Shown here: positions 46,728-55,090 of the stretch, one piece after another
Numbering within the stretch: the stretch's first letter is position 1
How the letters are laid out: each line of letters opens with the position of its first letter
Assembly: GCF_021497965.1 (NCBI RefSeq)
Contig: NZ_CP046525.1
Span: forward strand, 1,240,001 to 1,304,000
DNA from: Streptococcus infantis
Lineage (GTDB): Bacteria > Bacillota > Bacilli > Lactobacillales > Streptococcaceae
DNA: 64,000 nt
Direction: 5' to 3'
Position numbers and translations under genes: made by a program
Notes under the pieces: model-generated
Told to the model about the DNA's origin: nothing
The model's input: the letters and a program-made list of their open reading frames with translations, nothing else
Database searches by the model: none

Positions 46728-47453
46728 ATGCGTTTAGATAAATTATTAGCCCAGGAAAAAATTAGTCGAAAAACCATGAAACAAGCTCTTCTCAAAAAAG
46801 AAATCTTAGTTGATGGACTCCCTGCTACTTCCCTTGCACACAATGTTGATACAGGGTTGCAAGAGTTGATTTTCAAAGATAGAAAAATCCAAGGATATGA
46901 ACATACTTACCTCATGCTTCACAAACCAAATGGTGTCGTGACAGCAAGCAAAGACAAAAAACTTCCAACCGTCATGGGCCTCCTTCCTCAACATCTCCAG
47001 TCAGACCAACTCTATGCTATTGGTCGGCTGGATCGAGATACGACAGGATTTCTCATCTTGACGGATAATGGACCTTTAGGTTTTCAACTCCTCCACCCTC
47101 AGTATCATGTGGATAAAACTTATCAAGTTGAGGTCAATGGACCACTGACTCCTAACCATATCCAAGAGTTCAAGGATGGAATAGTCTTTCTTGATGGAAC
47201 TGTCTGTAAACCAGCTCAGCTTGAAATTCTAGCCTCAAGTCCTAGCCACAGTAGAGCCACCATCACCATATCGGAAGGAAAATTTCACCAGGTCAAGAAA
47301 ATGTTCCTCTCAGTCGGTGTCAAGGTCACTGCCCTCAAACGAGTTCAGTTCGGGGATTTCCTATTAGACCCTGACCTAGCAGAAGGTCAATACAGGCACT
47401 TGAATCAAGAGGAATTGAAAATCATTAAAAAATATTTAGAAAAGAGTAGGTAA
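46728..47453 (+). CDS. rsuA: 16S rRNA pseudouridine synthase, RsuA-type
   Basis: 241 residues. An N-terminal S4 RNA-binding domain (MRLDKLLAQEKISRKTMKQ) is followed by the synthase domain with catalytic Asp in GRLDRDTTGFLILT (about 101-114). RsuA modifies U516 of 16S rRNA. Only a weak AGG precedes the ATG. Its last 18 codons are echoed by two decayed copies in the downstream spacers. Confidence 0.92.
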   Translation: MRLDKLLAQEKISRKTMKQALLKKEILVDGLPATSLAHNVDTGLQELIFKDRKIQGYEHTYLMLHKPNGVVTASKDKKLPTVMGLLPQHLQSDQLYAIGRLDRDTTGFLILTDNGPLGFQLLHPQYHVDKTYQVEVNGPLTPNHIQEFKDGIVFLDGTVCKPAQLEILASSPSHSRATITISEGKFHQVKKMFLSVGVKVTALKRVQFGDFLLDPDLAEGQYRHLNQEELKIIKKYLEKSR

Positions 47454-47487
47454 AACAAAAAAGCTTTAAAACTAAAGCTCTTTTGTT
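47452..47487. terminator. Bidirectional terminator after rsuA
   Basis: AAAACAAAAAAGCTTTAAAACTAAAGCTCTTTTGTTTT: long A/T stem with a GCTTTA/TAAAGC core; serves rsuA and the small gene at 47488. Confidence 0.8.
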
Positions 47488-47739
47488 TTAATTAATTCTC
47501 GAAAGTTGTGAGATAAGTACGATACAGATAAGTGCAGAAATCACAATCCCTAACACAATCCCTAAAATAGAGAGAATTTTTTCTGTCTTATAGTCTAGTC
47601 CAGACTCTTTTTGATGTGAATTAGCCAAGGCTAAACCAAAAATACCAAAAATAATACTGAACACTGGGAATCCAAAGGCAAGTATGATAGATATGATACT
47701 CAAAACAATTGGGGCTTTTTTCTTTTCTTCTGTATTCAT
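47488..47739 (-). CDS. Small two-helix membrane protein, array member 1 (DUF4190-like)
   Basis: 83 residues: a short KKK-rich N-terminus, hydrophobic helix (about 11-32), a conserved loop NSHQKESGLDYKTEKIL, and a second helix (about 54-78). Members 2 and 3 have the same plan. ATG 47739 is chosen because AAGGAG lies 10 nt upstream; the 15 codons before it have no site. The family resembles DUF4190 membrane proteins of unknown function. Extended -10 promoter TGTGGTATAAT at 47778-47773. Confidence 0.78.
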   Translation of the reverse strand: MNTEEKKKAPIVLSIISIILAFGFPVFSIIFGIFGLALANSHQKESGLDYKTEKILSILGIVLGIVISALICIVLISQLSRIN

Positions 47740-47817
47740 ATTATAAAAACTCCTTAAATTTATTACAGATTCATTATACCACACAAAGAGATTTTATCTA
47801 ATGTGCAATAAATAACC

Positions 47818-47877
47818 TTTCCCTTGAGCCAGGAAATATTAGAAATGATTGATACCTACTTCGAGAAGATTGGATAA
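47818..47877 (+). pseudogene. Relic of an rsuA 3' end, copy 1
   Basis: The plus strand reads TFPLSQEILEMIDTYFEKIG then TAA. Aligned with the RsuA end (HLNQEELKIIKKYLEKSR), 8 of 18 residues are identical, the stop is in the same place, and a GCTTTA-type terminator follows at the same distance. The frame is closed by a stop a few codons upstream, so only the tail remains. Confidence 0.65.
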
Positions 47878-47880
47878 AAT

Positions 47881-47908
47881 AAAAAAGCTTTAAATATAAA
47901 GCTTTTTT
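47881..47908. terminator. Terminator in array spacer 1
   Basis: AAAAAAGCTTTA-AATA-TAAAGCTTTTTT; perfect stem with T-runs both ways. Its edge supplies the stop codon of member 2. Confidence 0.85.
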
Positions 47909-48152
47909 AGATTCTTGCTAAGCTATAAAATAAAGCGATGTCCACAATCAAGCTAAGGACAGAAACTACGATCCCCCCGATACTTAGGATTCTTTCTCTT
48001 TTAAAATCTAGACCAGATTCTTTTTGACTTGAATTAGCCATTACTAGTCCAACGATACCTAGAATCAGTCCTACTATTGGAGATGGCAATCCAAGGACGA
48101 TTGATAGAATACCTAAAATAAGTGGGTGTTTTTTCTTTTTGTGTGTATCCAT
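47907..48152 (-). CDS. Small two-helix membrane protein, array member 2 (DUF4190-like)
   Basis: 81 residues with the same layout as members 1 and 3: lysine-rich N-terminus (THKKKKHPL), helix 1 with GLPSPIVGLILGIVGLVMAN, the loop SSQKESGLDFKRERIL, and helix 2. AAGGAG lies 9 nt upstream of ATG 48152. More like member 3 than member 1 in helix 1. Function unknown; probably in the plasma membrane with both ends inside. Confidence 0.78.
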   Translation of the reverse strand: MDTHKKKKHPLILGILSIVLGLPSPIVGLILGIVGLVMANSSQKESGLDFKRERILSIGGIVVSVLSLIVDIALFYSLARI

Positions 48153-48320
48153 ATTATAAAACTCCTTAAATTTATTACAGATTCATTATATCACACAAAG
48201 AGATTTTATCTAATGTGCAATAAATAACCTTTCCCTTGAGCCGGGAAATATTAGAAATGATTGATACCTACTTCGAGAAGATTGGATAAAATAAAAAAGC
48301 TTTAAATATAAAGCTTTTTT
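48150..48320. repeat. Array spacer repeat, copy 2
   Basis: 171 bp, about 98% identical to 47737-47908, while the flanking genes have diverged to clearly lower similarity. It carries the member 2 promoter (TGATATAAT, 48190-48185), a second rsuA tail relic (stop at 48287-48289) and terminator 48293-48320. Confidence 0.9.
48230..48289 (+). pseudogene. Relic of an rsuA 3' end, copy 2
   Basis: Same 3' tail as at 47818-47877 with a single A/G change (CAG to CGG), again directly followed by a GCTTTA-type terminator. Confidence 0.62.
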
Positions 48321-48333
48321 GTTAGAATCCTGA

Positions 48334-48561
48334 TTAGTGCATCATCAAAATGACTCCTGCAATCCAGTTAAGGACTGAAATGACAATCCCTACGATATTG
48401 AGGATTTTTTCTGTTTTATAATTTAGTCCAGATTGATTTTGGTGTGAATTACCCAATACTAATCCAATGATACCCAAAATCAGACCTACGATTGGAGATA
48501 ATAAACCAAGGACGATAGATAGGATACCTAAAACAAGCGATGCTTTTTTCTTTTCTTGCAT
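48334..48561 (-). CDS. Small two-helix membrane protein, array member 3 (DUF4190-like)
   Basis: 75 residues: KKK N-terminus, helix 1 (LVLGILSIVLGLLSPIVGLI), loop NSHQNQSGLNYKTEKIL, helix 2 ending in HH-less MMH. It lies at the upstream end of the array; its promoter region (TATAAT 48596-48591) is unlike the repeat spacers, so this may be the founding copy. AAGGAG lies 8 nt before ATG. Confidence 0.78.
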   Translation of the reverse strand: MQEKKKASLVLGILSIVLGLLSPIVGLILGIIGLVLGNSHQNQSGLNYKTEKILNIVGIVISVLNWIAGVILMMH

Positions 48562-48651
48562 AATAAAAACTCCTTAAAATTTATATTACTATTATACTAT
48601 AAAAAGTCATATTTCTATATTAAACATATGTGACAAGTTTTTTTCACATTG

Positions 48652-49032
48652 TTAATTAGATTTCACCTTCCCAGTCCAAGAATCCAATCCATAAGAGAGG
48701 ATATAGATTTCTGAGAAACCTTGTTTTTTCAAGAAAAGCGCTGCATTTGTGACACGTTGCGCACGTTGGTTCTCATAAAGAAGGACAGGCTTATCCTTGC
48801 GAAGCGCTGCGAGACTTGTCTTCAATTGATTTGAAGGGATATTACGAGCTCCGAGGATATGTTTTCTGTGGAAGTCAGCTGGATCACGCAAATCAATCAA
48901 CTGACCTGTACGAATCAAAGACTCAAACTCTGCATTGTCTACGATTTTCGCTGCTCGACGAATGCGAAGATAGTTGTATCCCATCCAAGCTAACATTGCT
49001 ACGACAAGTCCCCATAATACCCAAGTTACCAT
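48652..49032 (-). CDS. Membrane-anchored rhodanese-like protein without the catalytic Cys
   Basis: 126 residues: one N-terminal membrane helix (about 3-22) and a cytoplasmic rhodanese fold (about 35-126) with LIDLRDPADFHRKHILGARNIP. The active-site loop, normally CRxGxR, reads YENQRAQR, so Glu87 stands where Cys should be. It cannot act as a sulfurtransferase; a binding or scaffolding role is more likely. It starts 5 nt after yqgQ and is probably co-transcribed. Confidence 0.85.
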   Translation of the reverse strand: MVTWVLWGLVVAMLAWMGYNYLRIRRAAKIVDNAEFESLIRTGQLIDLRDPADFHRKHILGARNIPSNQLKTSLAALRKDKPVLLYENQRAQRVTNAALFLKKQGFSEIYILSYGLDSWTGKVKSN

Positions 49033-49037
49033 AATAC

Positions 49038-49253
49038 TTAATCTCCATTTTTTTCTAAATAGTCTAATTCTAGTTTGTGCTCTCTACGCAGAACAGCTTC
49101 TGCTTCAAGATAATCCAGCTTGTCCATCAAGCCTGCATCATAGATTCGAGATAGTTCAATCTTCATCAGTTCAATGTCATAGAGACGTTTCCCCATATAG
49201 ACAATAATGCCAAACTGTTTGAGAAATTGTTGCACATCATAGAGTGTTTTCAT
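49038..49253 (-). CDS. yqgQ: YqgQ family protein (DUF910)
   Basis: 71 residues from MKTLYDVQQFLKQFG. Small helical protein, matching the YqgQ family, of unknown function but proposed to bind single-stranded nucleic acid from its structure. ATG 49253 is preferred over 49262: the promoter -10 (TAAAAT, 49266-49261) includes the upstream ATG's bases and predicts transcription from 49254, leaving a one-base leader. No Shine-Dalgarno sequence is present. Confidence 0.82.
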   Translation of the reverse strand: MKTLYDVQQFLKQFGIIVYMGKRLYDIELMKIELSRIYDAGLMDKLDYLEAEAVLRREHKLELDYLEKNGD

Positions 49254-49260
49254 AGCTTTC

Positions 49261-49289
49261 ATTTTAGCAAATATTCAGAGTTTTTTCAA
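49261..49289 (-). promoter_or_regulatory. yqgQ promoter, leaderless geometry
   Basis: Minus strand -35 TTGAAA (49289-49284), 17-nt spacer, -10 TAAAAT (49266-49261); predicted +1 at 49254. Confidence 0.65.
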
Positions 49290-49320
49290 TAGTTCCCGCA
49301 GAGGATTCCCTTTTTCACGA

Positions 49321-49782
49321 TTATCTGAATTTCCTTACACTATGACAAAGAAGAAATCCTAAAGTCATTCCAACGATATTTTGCAGGAGATTTGGGATGA
49401 TTTCTGGTATGGCTGCTCCCCAACCATTCATCCAAGCCGATGCCAGAGCATAGCCAGCTACCATGAAAATAGTCGCCAAGACTAAGCCTAGCCATTGCCA
49501 TTTCCCTTTAAAACCTGCGAAATAGCCTTGGAAACCATGATTAAGTAAGCTAAAAAACATCCACTGAGGATAACCTGAAATAAGGTCAATGAGAAATCCT
49601 GCTAAACCTCCGACAACGGCTCCTTCACGGCTGCCAAAGTAAAAGGCTGTAAAGAAGACACCGACGTCCAAAAGTGTAAAAATTCCGGTTGGGGTCGGGA
49701 TTTTAATAAAATAACCTAATACTACAGAACTGGCTGCTAAGATGGATACTAGGGCGATTTTAGTTGTTTTGGTTTGCTTCAT
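49321..49782 (-). CDS. ECF transporter S component, vitamin-type (PdxU/HmpT-like)
   Basis: 153 residues, six hydrophobic segments, and the ECF S-component feature of small polar loops (GYFIKIPTPTGIFTLLDVGVFF at the start). It overlaps the pyridoxine/HMP kinase gene by 23 nt. Such pairs import and trap vitamin B6 or the thiamine precursor HMP. The shared ECF energising module is elsewhere. Substrate inferred from the neighbour. Confidence 0.82.
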   Translation of the reverse strand: MKQTKTTKIALVSILAASSVVLGYFIKIPTPTGIFTLLDVGVFFTAFYFGSREGAVVGGLAGFLIDLISGYPQWMFFSLLNHGFQGYFAGFKGKWQWLGLVLATIFMVAGYALASAWMNGWGAAIPEIIPNLLQNIVGMTLGFLLCHSVRKFR

Positions 49783-50533
49783 ATTGTCTCACTCCATATT
49801 GATCTGCTTGAGCAATAGCTCGGTAAACAAAGGCCTTGGAACTTTCAATTGCTGGCAAGAGTTCCTCTCCCTTGACTAACTGGCTGGCAATACTAGATGC
49901 AAAGGTACATCCTGCACCAGCATTTTGTCCTTGGATGACTGGATTTTCAAGGATTGTGAAATTTTCTCCGTCATAAAAGACATCCACAGCCTTATCCTGA
50001 CTAAGGCGATTTCCACCCTTGATAATCACTACTGGTGCACCCAAATCATGCAGTTTTTTGGCTGCAGTTTTCATGTCTTCCAGGCTTTCAATCTTTTGGT
50101 CTGCAAGCAACTCTGCCTCAGGAAGATTCGGAGTAATCACAGATACATAAGGGAAAAAGCGAATCAACTCTTGACAGAGCTCGCTGACTGCAACGTCGTG
50201 CGTTTCCTTACAAACCAATACGGGGTCCAAGACCACTGGAACTCCTGATCTTTCCTTAATGAAAATCAAGGCTTTCTCAGCAACACCGACCGTTGGCAAG
50301 AGACCAATCTTAATCCCTCCAAAGTCTACACTCTTGAGGCTATCCAACTGTTGTTGGAAAATAGTTTCATCTGTCGGAAAGACCTCAAAACCATTTTCTG
50401 TCAAGGCAGTCAAGCAGGTCATAGCTACAAATCCATGCAAACCATTCAAAGTATAGGTGGCAAGGTCAGCAGCTAATCCGCCACCACTAAAAATATCATT
50501 TCCTGAAAGTGCTAAAATACGATTATTCTTCAT
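49760..50533 (-). CDS. pdxK: Pyridoxine or hydroxymethylpyrimidine kinase (ThiD/PdxK family)
   Basis: 257 residues, ribokinase-like fold. Visible: [18 protein letters not shown] at the start, [10 protein letters not shown], and the anion-hole motif [11 protein letters not shown] (about 215-225) with Cys where simple ribokinases have Asp context. This combination is found in the bacillary pyridoxal kinases derived from ThiD, so both substrates are possible. GGAG before ATG 50533 lies inside the truA end. Operon truA-pdxK-ECF. Confidence 0.8.
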   Translation of the reverse strand: MKNNRILALSGNDIFSGGGLAADLATYTLNGLHGFVAMTCLTALTENGFEVFPTDETIFQQQLDSLKSVDFGGIKIGLLPTVGVAEKALIFIKERSGVPVVLDPVLVCKETHDVAVSELCQELIRFFPYVSVITPNLPEAELLADQKIESLEDMKTAAKKLHDLGAPVVIIKGGNRLSQDKAVDVFYDGENFTILENPVIQGQNAGAGCTFASSIASQLVKGEELLPAIESSKAFVYRAIAQADQYGVRQYEANQNN

Positions 50534-51272
50534 AACGAATCTCCTTCAAATACAAACCATTGGGTGCTGCAGTTGGGCCTGCCAACTGTCTGTCTTTTTT
50601 CTCCAAAATCAGGTCAATCTGCTCAATTGACATCCGATTGTTGCCAATTTTTAGCAGGGTTCCAACCATATTTCGAATCTGCTTATAGAGGAAGCCATTG
50701 CCAGAGAATGTAAAGGTCAAAAACTGCCCTGTTTCATCAACCCTAAGACTAGCTTCCGTAATCGTTCGAACCTTGTTCTCTACACTAGTCCCTGATGCTG
50801 TAAAACCAGTAAAATCATGTGTTCCCTCCAGTTTTTTTACAGCAAGCTGCATCCGCTCCACATCTAGTGAATAGGGATAATGAGTCGCATAATGGCGACG
50901 CATGGGATTTTTGGGACGCCCTCTATCTACGATAAACTCGTAGGTCTTGCTATGCTTGGCATAACGGCAATGAAAATCATCGGCCACAATCTCAATCGAA
51001 ATCACATCGATGTCTTCAGGACTTTGGGTATCAAGAGCAAAGCGAAGTTTTTCCTCATCCATCTGATAGGGAAGATCAAAGTGGATGACCTGTCCTAATG
51101 CATGAACACCACTGTCCGTTCGCCCAGCACCATGAATGGTAATGGCCTGTCCTTTATTTAATTTGGCTAAAGTTTTTTCAATTTCCTCCTGAACACTACG
51201 CGCATGAGGTTGCCGCTGAAAACCGGCAAAAGCGTAGCCATCATAGGAAATTATAGCTTTATATCTAGTCAT
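50523..51272 (-). CDS. truA: tRNA pseudouridine(38-40) synthase
   Basis: 249 residues. Catalytic Asp in [16 protein letters not shown] (about 47-62), KTYEF and the C-terminal [14 protein letters not shown] block are all present. It modifies the tRNA anticodon stem. No ribosome site precedes ATG 51272; a -10 (TAAAAT, 51284-51279) and -35 (TTGTTG) place +1 on the start codon. Confidence 0.95.
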   Translation of the reverse strand: MTRYKAIISYDGYAFAGFQRQPHARSVQEEIEKTLAKLNKGQAITIHGAGRTDSGVHALGQVIHFDLPYQMDEEKLRFALDTQSPEDIDVISIEIVADDFHCRYAKHSKTYEFIVDRGRPKNPMRRHYATHYPYSLDVERMQLAVKKLEGTHDFTGFTASGTSVENKVRTITEASLRVDETGQFLTFTFSGNGFLYKQIRNMVGTLLKIGNNRMSIEQIDLILEKKDRQLAGPTAAPNGLYLKEIRYEE

Positions 51273-51278
51273 GTATCT

Positions 51279-51307
51279 ATTTTATCAAGAAAATTTCTCT
51301 GCAACAA
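51279..51307 (-). promoter_or_regulatory. truA promoter, leaderless geometry
   Basis: Minus strand -35 TTGTTG (51307-51302), 17-nt spacer, -10 TAAAAT (51284-51279), then AGATAC and ATG: the predicted +1 is the A of the start codon. Confidence 0.6.
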
Positions 51308-51357
51308 GTTTGAGAATTAAAAATTGTAAGGGGACAGTTTTGGGTTTCATCTAGTTC

Positions 51358-51813
51358 TTACCTAGATTTTCTCATGATGTATTTTCGTATAGGTACTTCA
51401 ACCATTTGAACGATTTCAAATCCTTCCTTTTGGTAAAGATTGTAAGCTGTTTGATTTGCCTCGTAGACATTTAGAGAAATAGTATCTATGTCTTCATTTT
51501 CAAAGGCCAAACTAACAAATTTCCTTAAAGCCTGCCTACCTAACCCCTGCCCCTGTTTCTGAGGATTGATAAAAAATCTCCCGATATGAAGATTCCTGTC
51601 TTCTAACCTGATTTTCTGGATGACGCCTACAAACTCTTCTCCAACAAAAATGGAAAAAATCCCTTCCATCTTTTGCAAGGATTGGGTAATCAAGGGATAA
51701 GAAATCTTTGGCCCCATCCATTGCTTCTGAAAACTTTCTCCCAAAGCATTAGACCACTGACAAATGAGTTTGGCATTTTCTAACTGAAGTCCTTTTTCAA
51801 AGTGAATTTTCAT
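51358..51813 (-). CDS. GNAT family acetyltransferase
   Basis: 151 residues, GNAT fold. The acetyl-CoA motif is GRFFINPQKQGQGLGRQALRKFV with the Q/RxxGxG/A loop, followed by SLNVYEANQTAYNLYQKEGF. ATG 51813 has AGGAG 5 nt upstream; an ATG ten codons earlier has none. Substrate unknown. Divergent from cilC. Confidence 0.87.
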   Translation of the reverse strand: MKIHFEKGLQLENAKLICQWSNALGESFQKQWMGPKISYPLITQSLQKMEGIFSIFVGEEFVGVIQKIRLEDRNLHIGRFFINPQKQGQGLGRQALRKFVSLAFENEDIDTISLNVYEANQTAYNLYQKEGFEIVQMVEVPIRKYIMRKSR

Positions 51814-51868
51814 ATTTGCTCCTATAACTTCTCCTATATCCAACTATTATACTCTTTCTCTTATTTTT

Positions 51869-51876
51869 TCCGAATA
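51869..51876 (+). promoter_or_regulatory. Candidate ComX (cin-box) promoter of cilC
   Basis: TCCGAATA matches the late-competence box TACGAATA at seven of eight bases and follows a T-rich run (TTATTTTTT). The ATG begins eight bases later, so any start site is on or next to the codon. Confidence 0.6.
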
Positions 51877-51883
51877 AATAAGT

Positions 51884-52546
51884 ATGATTCATCTTTACTT
51901 TTTTCTTGTTGGAACGATTCTTGCTTCCTTTCTAGGCTTGGTCATTGATCGCTTTCCTGAACAATCCATCGTATTTCCTGCAAGTCACTGTGATTCTTGT
52001 CAGACTCCTTTGAGACCTCTGGATTTGATTCCAATTGTTTCTCAAGTAATTGGGCGCTTTCGCTGTCGCTATTGTAAGGTACGATATCCTTTCTGGTATG
52101 CTTTCTTTGAGTTAGGCTCGGGACTGCTCTTTCTAGCTTTTTCTTGGAAAATTCTAACCTTGAGTCAAGTCATCCTAATCACTGCCGGTTTAACTTTGGG
52201 AATCTATGACTTTCGACATCAAGAATACCCCTTAATCGTCTGGCTAATATTTCACTTAATTCTCATGGTTTGCTCTAGTTGGAATCTAATCATGGTTTTC
52301 TTCCTAGTTCTTGGAATCATTGCCCATGTTATCGATATCCGTATAGGAGCAGGTGATTTTCTCTTTCTAACTTCTTGTGCCCTTATTTTTAGCCTAACTG
52401 AAATGCTGATTCTCATTCAATTTGCTTCTACAATCGGCATTCTAGCCTTTCTCCTGCTAAGGAAAAAGGAAAGACTTCCTTTTGTGCCTTTCCTATTACT
52501 TGCTGCTTGCGTGATTATTTTTGGTAAGCTACTGCTTCTTGGATAA
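51884..52546 (+). CDS. cilC: Type IV prepilin peptidase of the competence pilus
   Basis: 220 residues, about seven membrane helices. Two CxxC pairs (CDSCQTPL and CRYCKVRY, about 30-70) mark the N-terminal domain; the aspartyl-protease Asp residues are seen in [12 protein letters not shown] (GIYD, about 107) and [14 protein letters not shown] (GAGD). It cleaves ComG-type prepilins for transformation. A cin-box precedes it, fitting ComX control. Its last 32 nt overlap trpA tail-to-tail. Confidence 0.9.
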   Translation: MIHLYFFLVGTILASFLGLVIDRFPEQSIVFPASHCDSCQTPLRPLDLIPIVSQVIGRFRCRYCKVRYPFWYAFFELGSGLLFLAFSWKILTLSQVILITAGLTLGIYDFRHQEYPLIVWLIFHLILMVCSSWNLIMVFFLVLGIIAHVIDIRIGAGDFLFLTSCALIFSLTEMLILIQFASTIGILAFLLLRKKERLPFVPFLLLAACVIIFGKLLLLG

Positions 52547-53297
52547 AGTCAGCGATTTCTGCTACTTGTCCTTCATGCAGAGCCTTAACAATCTTGGAAC
52601 CGACGATGACGCCATCTGATACTGCATTGAAGCGTTCCACATCAGCCTGAGTGGATACACCAAATCCGGTCAATACTGGAATGTCAGCCACTTGATGAAG
52701 TTGAGCCAAGTGCTTGTCCAAGTCAGATCGGTAATTTCCTGATTTCCCTGTTACCCCATTGATAGCAACGGCATAGACAAATCCTTCTGCCCCTTCAATG
52801 AGTTCCTTTTGACGCTCAATTCCTGTCGTCAAGCTAACAAGTGGAATCAAGGCAATGTCTGTATCCGCCAAATATGGCTCTACAAAGTTGGCATGTTCAT
52901 GAGGAAGGTCTGGGATAATCAAACCCTTGACTGCTGTATCAGTAAGATCTTTAACCAATTTCTCCACACCGTACTGAAAGAGGGGATTAAAGTAGGTCAT
53001 GATGACAAGCGGAATTTCTGTTTCAATGGTTTTCAAGGTTTCAACCAAAGCCTGGGTAGAGGTTCCGCGAGCTAGACTGCGCAAGCCTGCTTCTTCGATA
53101 ACAGGACCATCTGCAACCGGGTCTGAAAAGGGAACTCCTACCTCAATGGCAGACACACCCAAATCTTCTAAAAAGTGAATTGTTTCTCCGAGACCAGACA
53201 AACCTTTTTCATGGTCTCCAGCCATAATATAGGGGACAAAAATTCCCTTTCCGGTTGCCTTGATAGCGTTCAGTTTTTCTGTTAGTGTCTTAGGCAT
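52515..53297 (-). CDS. trpA: Tryptophan synthase alpha chain
   Basis: 260 residues. TIM barrel with catalytic Glu and Asp: [23 protein letters not shown] (about 53-67), and GFGVSTQAD near 210. It releases indole from indole-3-glycerol phosphate to TrpB. The start overlaps the trpB stop by 8 nt. The 3' end overlaps cilC, and no terminator is visible before it. Confidence 0.97.
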   Translation of the reverse strand: MPKTLTEKLNAIKATGKGIFVPYIMAGDHEKGLSGLGETIHFLEDLGVSAIEVGVPFSDPVADGPVIEEAGLRSLARGTSTQALVETLKTIETEIPLVIMTYFNPLFQYGVEKLVKDLTDTAVKGLIIPDLPHEHANFVEPYLADTDIALIPLVSLTTGIERQKELIEGAEGFVYAVAINGVTGKSGNYRSDLDKHLAQLHQVADIPVLTGFGVSTQADVERFNAVSDGVIVGSKIVKALHEGQVAEIADFIQEAVAYQK

Positions 53298-54513
53298 GAG
53301 CTTCTCCCTTCTTTGCTGCGTCTGCTTCCAAACGGTCTTTGACTTGAACTACATCCTTGTCCCCGCGACCTGATAGACAGACAATCATAGACTTGTCTGG
53401 ACCAAGTTCTTTGGCTAATTTCACCGCAAAGGCGATAGCGTGACTAGACTCCAAAGCTGGGATAATCCCTTCCACACGAGACAAGAGTTGGAATCCTTCC
53501 AAGGCTTCCTCATCTGTCACAGGAACATAGGTCGCACGCTTGATGTCGTGGTAGTGAGAATGTTCAGGACCGATACCTGGGTAGTCCAAACCTGCTGAGA
53601 TAGAGAAGGCTTCTAAGATTTGTCCATGGGCATCTTGGAGCACATCCATGAGAGAACCGTGAAGAACTCCTGGTCGACCCTTGGTCAAGGTTGCTGCATG
53701 ATGCTCTGTATCCACACCAAGTCCTGCCGCTTCAGCTCCATACATAGCTACAGATTCATCTTCCACAAATGGATGGAAGAGACCGATAGCATTAGAACCT
53801 CCACCAACACAGGCTACTAGGGCATCTGGCAAATCTTGCCCTGTCAAGTCACGGTACTGTTGTTTTGCTTCTCGACCGATAACACTTTGGAAATCACGCA
53901 CAATTTCTGGAAAAGGATGAGGCCCCAAGGCAGAACCAAGGATATAGTGGGTATCATCGATGTTGGCTACCCATGAACGAAGGGCTGCATTGACCGCGTC
54001 TTTAAGCACGCGCGAACCATCTGTTACAGCTTCCACCTTGGCTCCCAAAAGTTCCATACGAAAGACATTGAGGGCTTGGCGTTTAACATCTTCCTCACCC
54101 ATATAGATAGTACATTCCATGTTGAAAAGGGCTGCAGCTGTTGCAGTTGCTACACCGTGCTGACCGGCACCAGTTTCAGCGATAATTTTCTTTTTGCCCA
54201 TGCGTTTAGCGAGAAGAACTTGTCCCAAGGCATTGTTAATCTTGTGTGCACCTGTATGGTTGAGGTCTTCACGTTTGAGGTAAATCTTGGCTCCGCCGAT
54301 ATGCTGGGTCAAGTTTTTTGCGTAGTAAAGAGGTGTTTCACGTCCTACATACTGGCGCAAAAGTTGGTTTAACTCTTCTTGGAAACTTGGATCTGCCTGA
54401 CTTTCACGATAAGCTTCTTCCAACTCCAATACTGCTGTCATCAATGTTTCTGGGACAAAACGTCCACCGAATTTTCCGTAAAATCCTTCTTTATTTGGTT
54501 CTTGATATGCCAT
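53290..54513 (-). CDS. trpB: Tryptophan synthase beta chain (operon copy)
   Basis: 407 residues, PLP enzyme. PLP Lys in [10 protein letters not shown] (about 98), catalytic Glu in AETGAGQHG, phosphate loop [10 protein letters not shown], and SGRGDKDV at the C-terminus. Works as alpha2-beta2 with the TrpA encoded next. It overlaps trpF by 23 nt. A second trpB lies at 59307. Confidence 0.97.
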   Translation of the reverse strand: MAYQEPNKEGFYGKFGGRFVPETLMTAVLELEEAYRESQADPSFQEELNQLLRQYVGRETPLYYAKNLTQHIGGAKIYLKREDLNHTGAHKINNALGQVLLAKRMGKKKIIAETGAGQHGVATATAAALFNMECTIYMGEEDVKRQALNVFRMELLGAKVEAVTDGSRVLKDAVNAALRSWVANIDDTHYILGSALGPHPFPEIVRDFQSVIGREAKQQYRDLTGQDLPDALVACVGGGSNAIGLFHPFVEDESVAMYGAEAAGLGVDTEHHAATLTKGRPGVLHGSLMDVLQDAHGQILEAFSISAGLDYPGIGPEHSHYHDIKRATYVPVTDEEALEGFQLLSRVEGIIPALESSHAIAFAVKLAKELGPDKSMIVCLSGRGDKDVVQVKDRLEADAAKKGEAHA

Positions 54514-55090
54514 GTTTTACTCTCTCTATAAATCTTCTAATCTTTTCATGATCTTTTTGTCCGTCTGTCTCTACACCACTTGATACATCTACTGCAAAGG
54601 GGGTAAAGTGTTGAATAGCTTCTTCTACATTATCCTCATTGAGCCCACCTGCGATGAAGAAAGGCTGGGCTAGTTCTGTCGTATCTAGTTGCCCCCAATC
54701 AAAGGTTTGACCACTTCCTGCCACAGGTGCATCAAAGAGGAGATAGTCTGCCCGAGAACTTGGCACATGACCATCTCCATCCACTTGCACAGCCTGAATG
54801 CCGGCACAAGGCAAATCCTCAAAAAAATCATTCGCCACCTGACCATGAACCTGCACCAAGTCCAAGCCAACTTTTTCAATCGCTTCTAGTAATTCTTCCC
54901 GACTTGGTGAAACAAATACACCAACCTTTTTTACATTTGTAGGAATAATCTCAGCCAGCTCTGTTGCTTGTTCCAGGGTCACCTGTCTTTTGCTAGGAGC
55001 AAAGACAAAACCGATGTAATCCGTCCCTGCTGAAACGGCTGTTCCCACCGCTTCTTTGGTCGATAGTCCACAAATCTTAACCTTTGTCAA
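54491..55090 (-). CDS. trpF: Phosphoribosylanthranilate isomerase
   Basis: 199 residues. [10 protein letters not shown] at the start carries the catalytic Cys, and the Asp is in AVDVSSGVE (about 175). TTG 55090 is the start codon with AAGGAG 7 nt before it, inside the end of trpC (14-nt overlap). Confidence 0.95.
   Translation of the reverse strand: MTKVKICGLSTKEAVGTAVSAGTDYIGFVFAPSKRQVTLEQATELAEIIPTNVKKVGVFVSPSREELLEAIEKVGLDLVQVHGQVANDFFEDLPCAGIQAVQVDGDGHVPSSRADYLLFDAPVAGSGQTFDWGQLDTTELAQPFFIAGGLNEDNVEEAIQHFTPFAVDVSSGVETDGQKDHEKIRRFIERVKHGISRTK

Larger units (their letters stand above)
47737..47908. repeat. Array spacer repeat, copy 1
   Basis: 172 bp nearly identical to 48150-48320: only a C/T change (TATACC/TATATC), an A/G change (GAGCCA/GAGCCG) and one A insertion were seen. 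It holds the promoter and ribosome site of member 1, a relic of an rsuA 3' end and a terminator. Confidence 0.9.

Noticed and set aside
47737-48320. Direct repeats as a CRISPR array
   Set aside because: Only two copies of 171 bp with protein genes between them; no short repeats, spacers or cas genes.
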